A stretch of DNA of 12,171 bases from Desulfatirhabdium butyrativorans (GTDB lineage Bacteria > Desulfobacterota > Desulfobacteria > Desulfobacterales > DYRK01). The translations under genes and the position numbers were made by a program. This document shows, one piece after another, positions 11,717 through 12,171 of the stretch; the stretch's first letter is position 1; every line of letters begins with the position of its first letter. Below the pieces are notes generated by a model. That model ran no database searches and was not told the origin of the DNA. It saw only the letters and a list, made by a program, of their open reading frames with translations. Location of the stretch: positions 1 through 12,171 of the forward strand of contig DYRK01000133.1 of the NCBI GenBank assembly GCA_020718785.1, in the 5' to 3' direction.

Positions 11717-12171
11717 TTACGTTCCCGGCTTTTTCGGATTTTCATCCGGTGCATACCCGACTGAAAGGCGGGGGAACGCTCCTTTGAGAAGCAAAGACCG
11801 CTTTCCCTCCGCTTCCGAAATGAATTTCATGCAGTGTTCAAGCTGTGTCCGTGCCTGAGCTTCGGAAATCAGATAGAAATCCTGATAATCACTCGCCTGA
11901 CGGACATCAAAAGAATTATGAGCGATTCTGCTGAATTCCCTGTCAAAGATTCCGCTTCTGACAAAATATCTGTCAAAATACGATATGACCCCGCTGTGTT
12001 TCCGGCTGTCTAATCCGACCAGAGCCAGCAGTGAGCGGATGGCACTGAATATCGCATAATATGAACGGTTGACGCTTCCATCATATCTACCGTTATCAAA
12101 CAGCAGTTTTGCCTCGTCTGCCAGTTCTTTTGCCTTGTTCAGACGGTAATCCGAAAGGTCGGTTCCGTAAT
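11717..12171 (-). CDS. HEPN-domain protein (UPF0332-like), 5' end beyond the window
   Basis: The minus-strand frame from the window edge (first full codon at 12169) to TAA at 11717-11719 encodes 150 residues and lacks its start, probably by only a few residues. YRLNKAKELADEAKLLFDNG, then SVNRSYYAIFSAIRSLLALVG, RKHSGVISYFDRYFVRSG and DVRQASDYQDF match the four-helix HEPN domain of the UPF0332/COG1895 type (RxYYAxFxAxxALL, KHxGV, RxxaDY). In bacteria these are usually encoded next to a minimal nucleotidyltransferase and act as an RNase-toxin or nucleotide-binding partner. The classical Rx4-6H RNase motif is not obvious. The partner may lie beyond the right edge. The orphan MNT gene at 9116-9442 on the same strand is an alternative. 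The last 15 residues (GYAPDENPKKPGT) look unstructured. Confidence 0.85.
   Translation of the reverse strand, partial: YGTDLSDYRLNKAKELADEAKLLFDNGRYDGSVNRSYYAIFSAIRSLLALVGLDSRKHSGVISYFDRYFVRSGIFDREFSRIAHNSFDVRQASDYQDFYLISEAQARTQLEHCMKFISEAEGKRSLLLKGAFPRLSVGYAPDENPKKPGT

Overview
The window looks like chromosomal DNA from a Desulfobacterota sulfate reducer of the Desulfonema / Desulfobacteraceae kind. That is inferred from the protein style (long acyl-CoA dehydrogenase, MscS-type channel, DUF3782-like protein), a moderate GC backbone, and many short intergenic palindromes with a constant loop and A-tail. The taxonomic call is moderate to weak because no rRNA or other marker gene is present.

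Left part (1-1945): an acyl-CoA dehydrogenase on the minus strand has a readable promoter, a GTG start set by a strong Shine-Dalgarno, and an intrinsic terminator whose T-tract is the A-tail of a neighbouring palindrome. Centre (2092-7657), all plus strand: a sirtuin (Sir2) gene keeps only its N- and C-terminal ends around a 65-nt inverted repeat. Three bases after its stop begins a remarkable 1181-residue membrane protein. Reading from the N-terminus it has a TM anchor, a periplasmic type-1 solute-binding domain, a region that reads like a pentameric ligand-gated channel extracellular domain, a five-TM MscS-type pore module, the MscS cytoplasmic beta domain and a cyclic-nucleotide-binding domain. 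It looks like a channel gated by a ligand on each side of the membrane and is the most interesting object here. A conserved-looking protein of unknown function and an M20 amidohydrolase follow.

Right part (7658-12171): an accessory, repeat-rich and increasingly AT-rich region. It holds a PD-(D/E)XK nuclease-like DUF3782-type gene bracketed by degenerate copies of the palindrome, and the C-terminal third of an IS4-group transposase. It also holds a run of minus-strand toxin-antitoxin type genes: an orphan minimal nucleotidyltransferase (MNT), a YgiT-type zinc-finger antitoxin behind a decayed DUF4258-type toxin, an intact PIN toxin with its overlapping antitoxin, and a HEPN-domain gene cut by the window edge.

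The palindromes occur with at least two different stems (CTCGTTACGAAGC and CTCGTTCCCAAGC) in which both arms changed together, while the CGGG/CCCG loop and the A-tail stay constant. That pattern points to a structured, probably non-autonomous mobile repeat. Several genes (sir2, the transposase, the DUF4258 toxin) are broken at or near such repeats.
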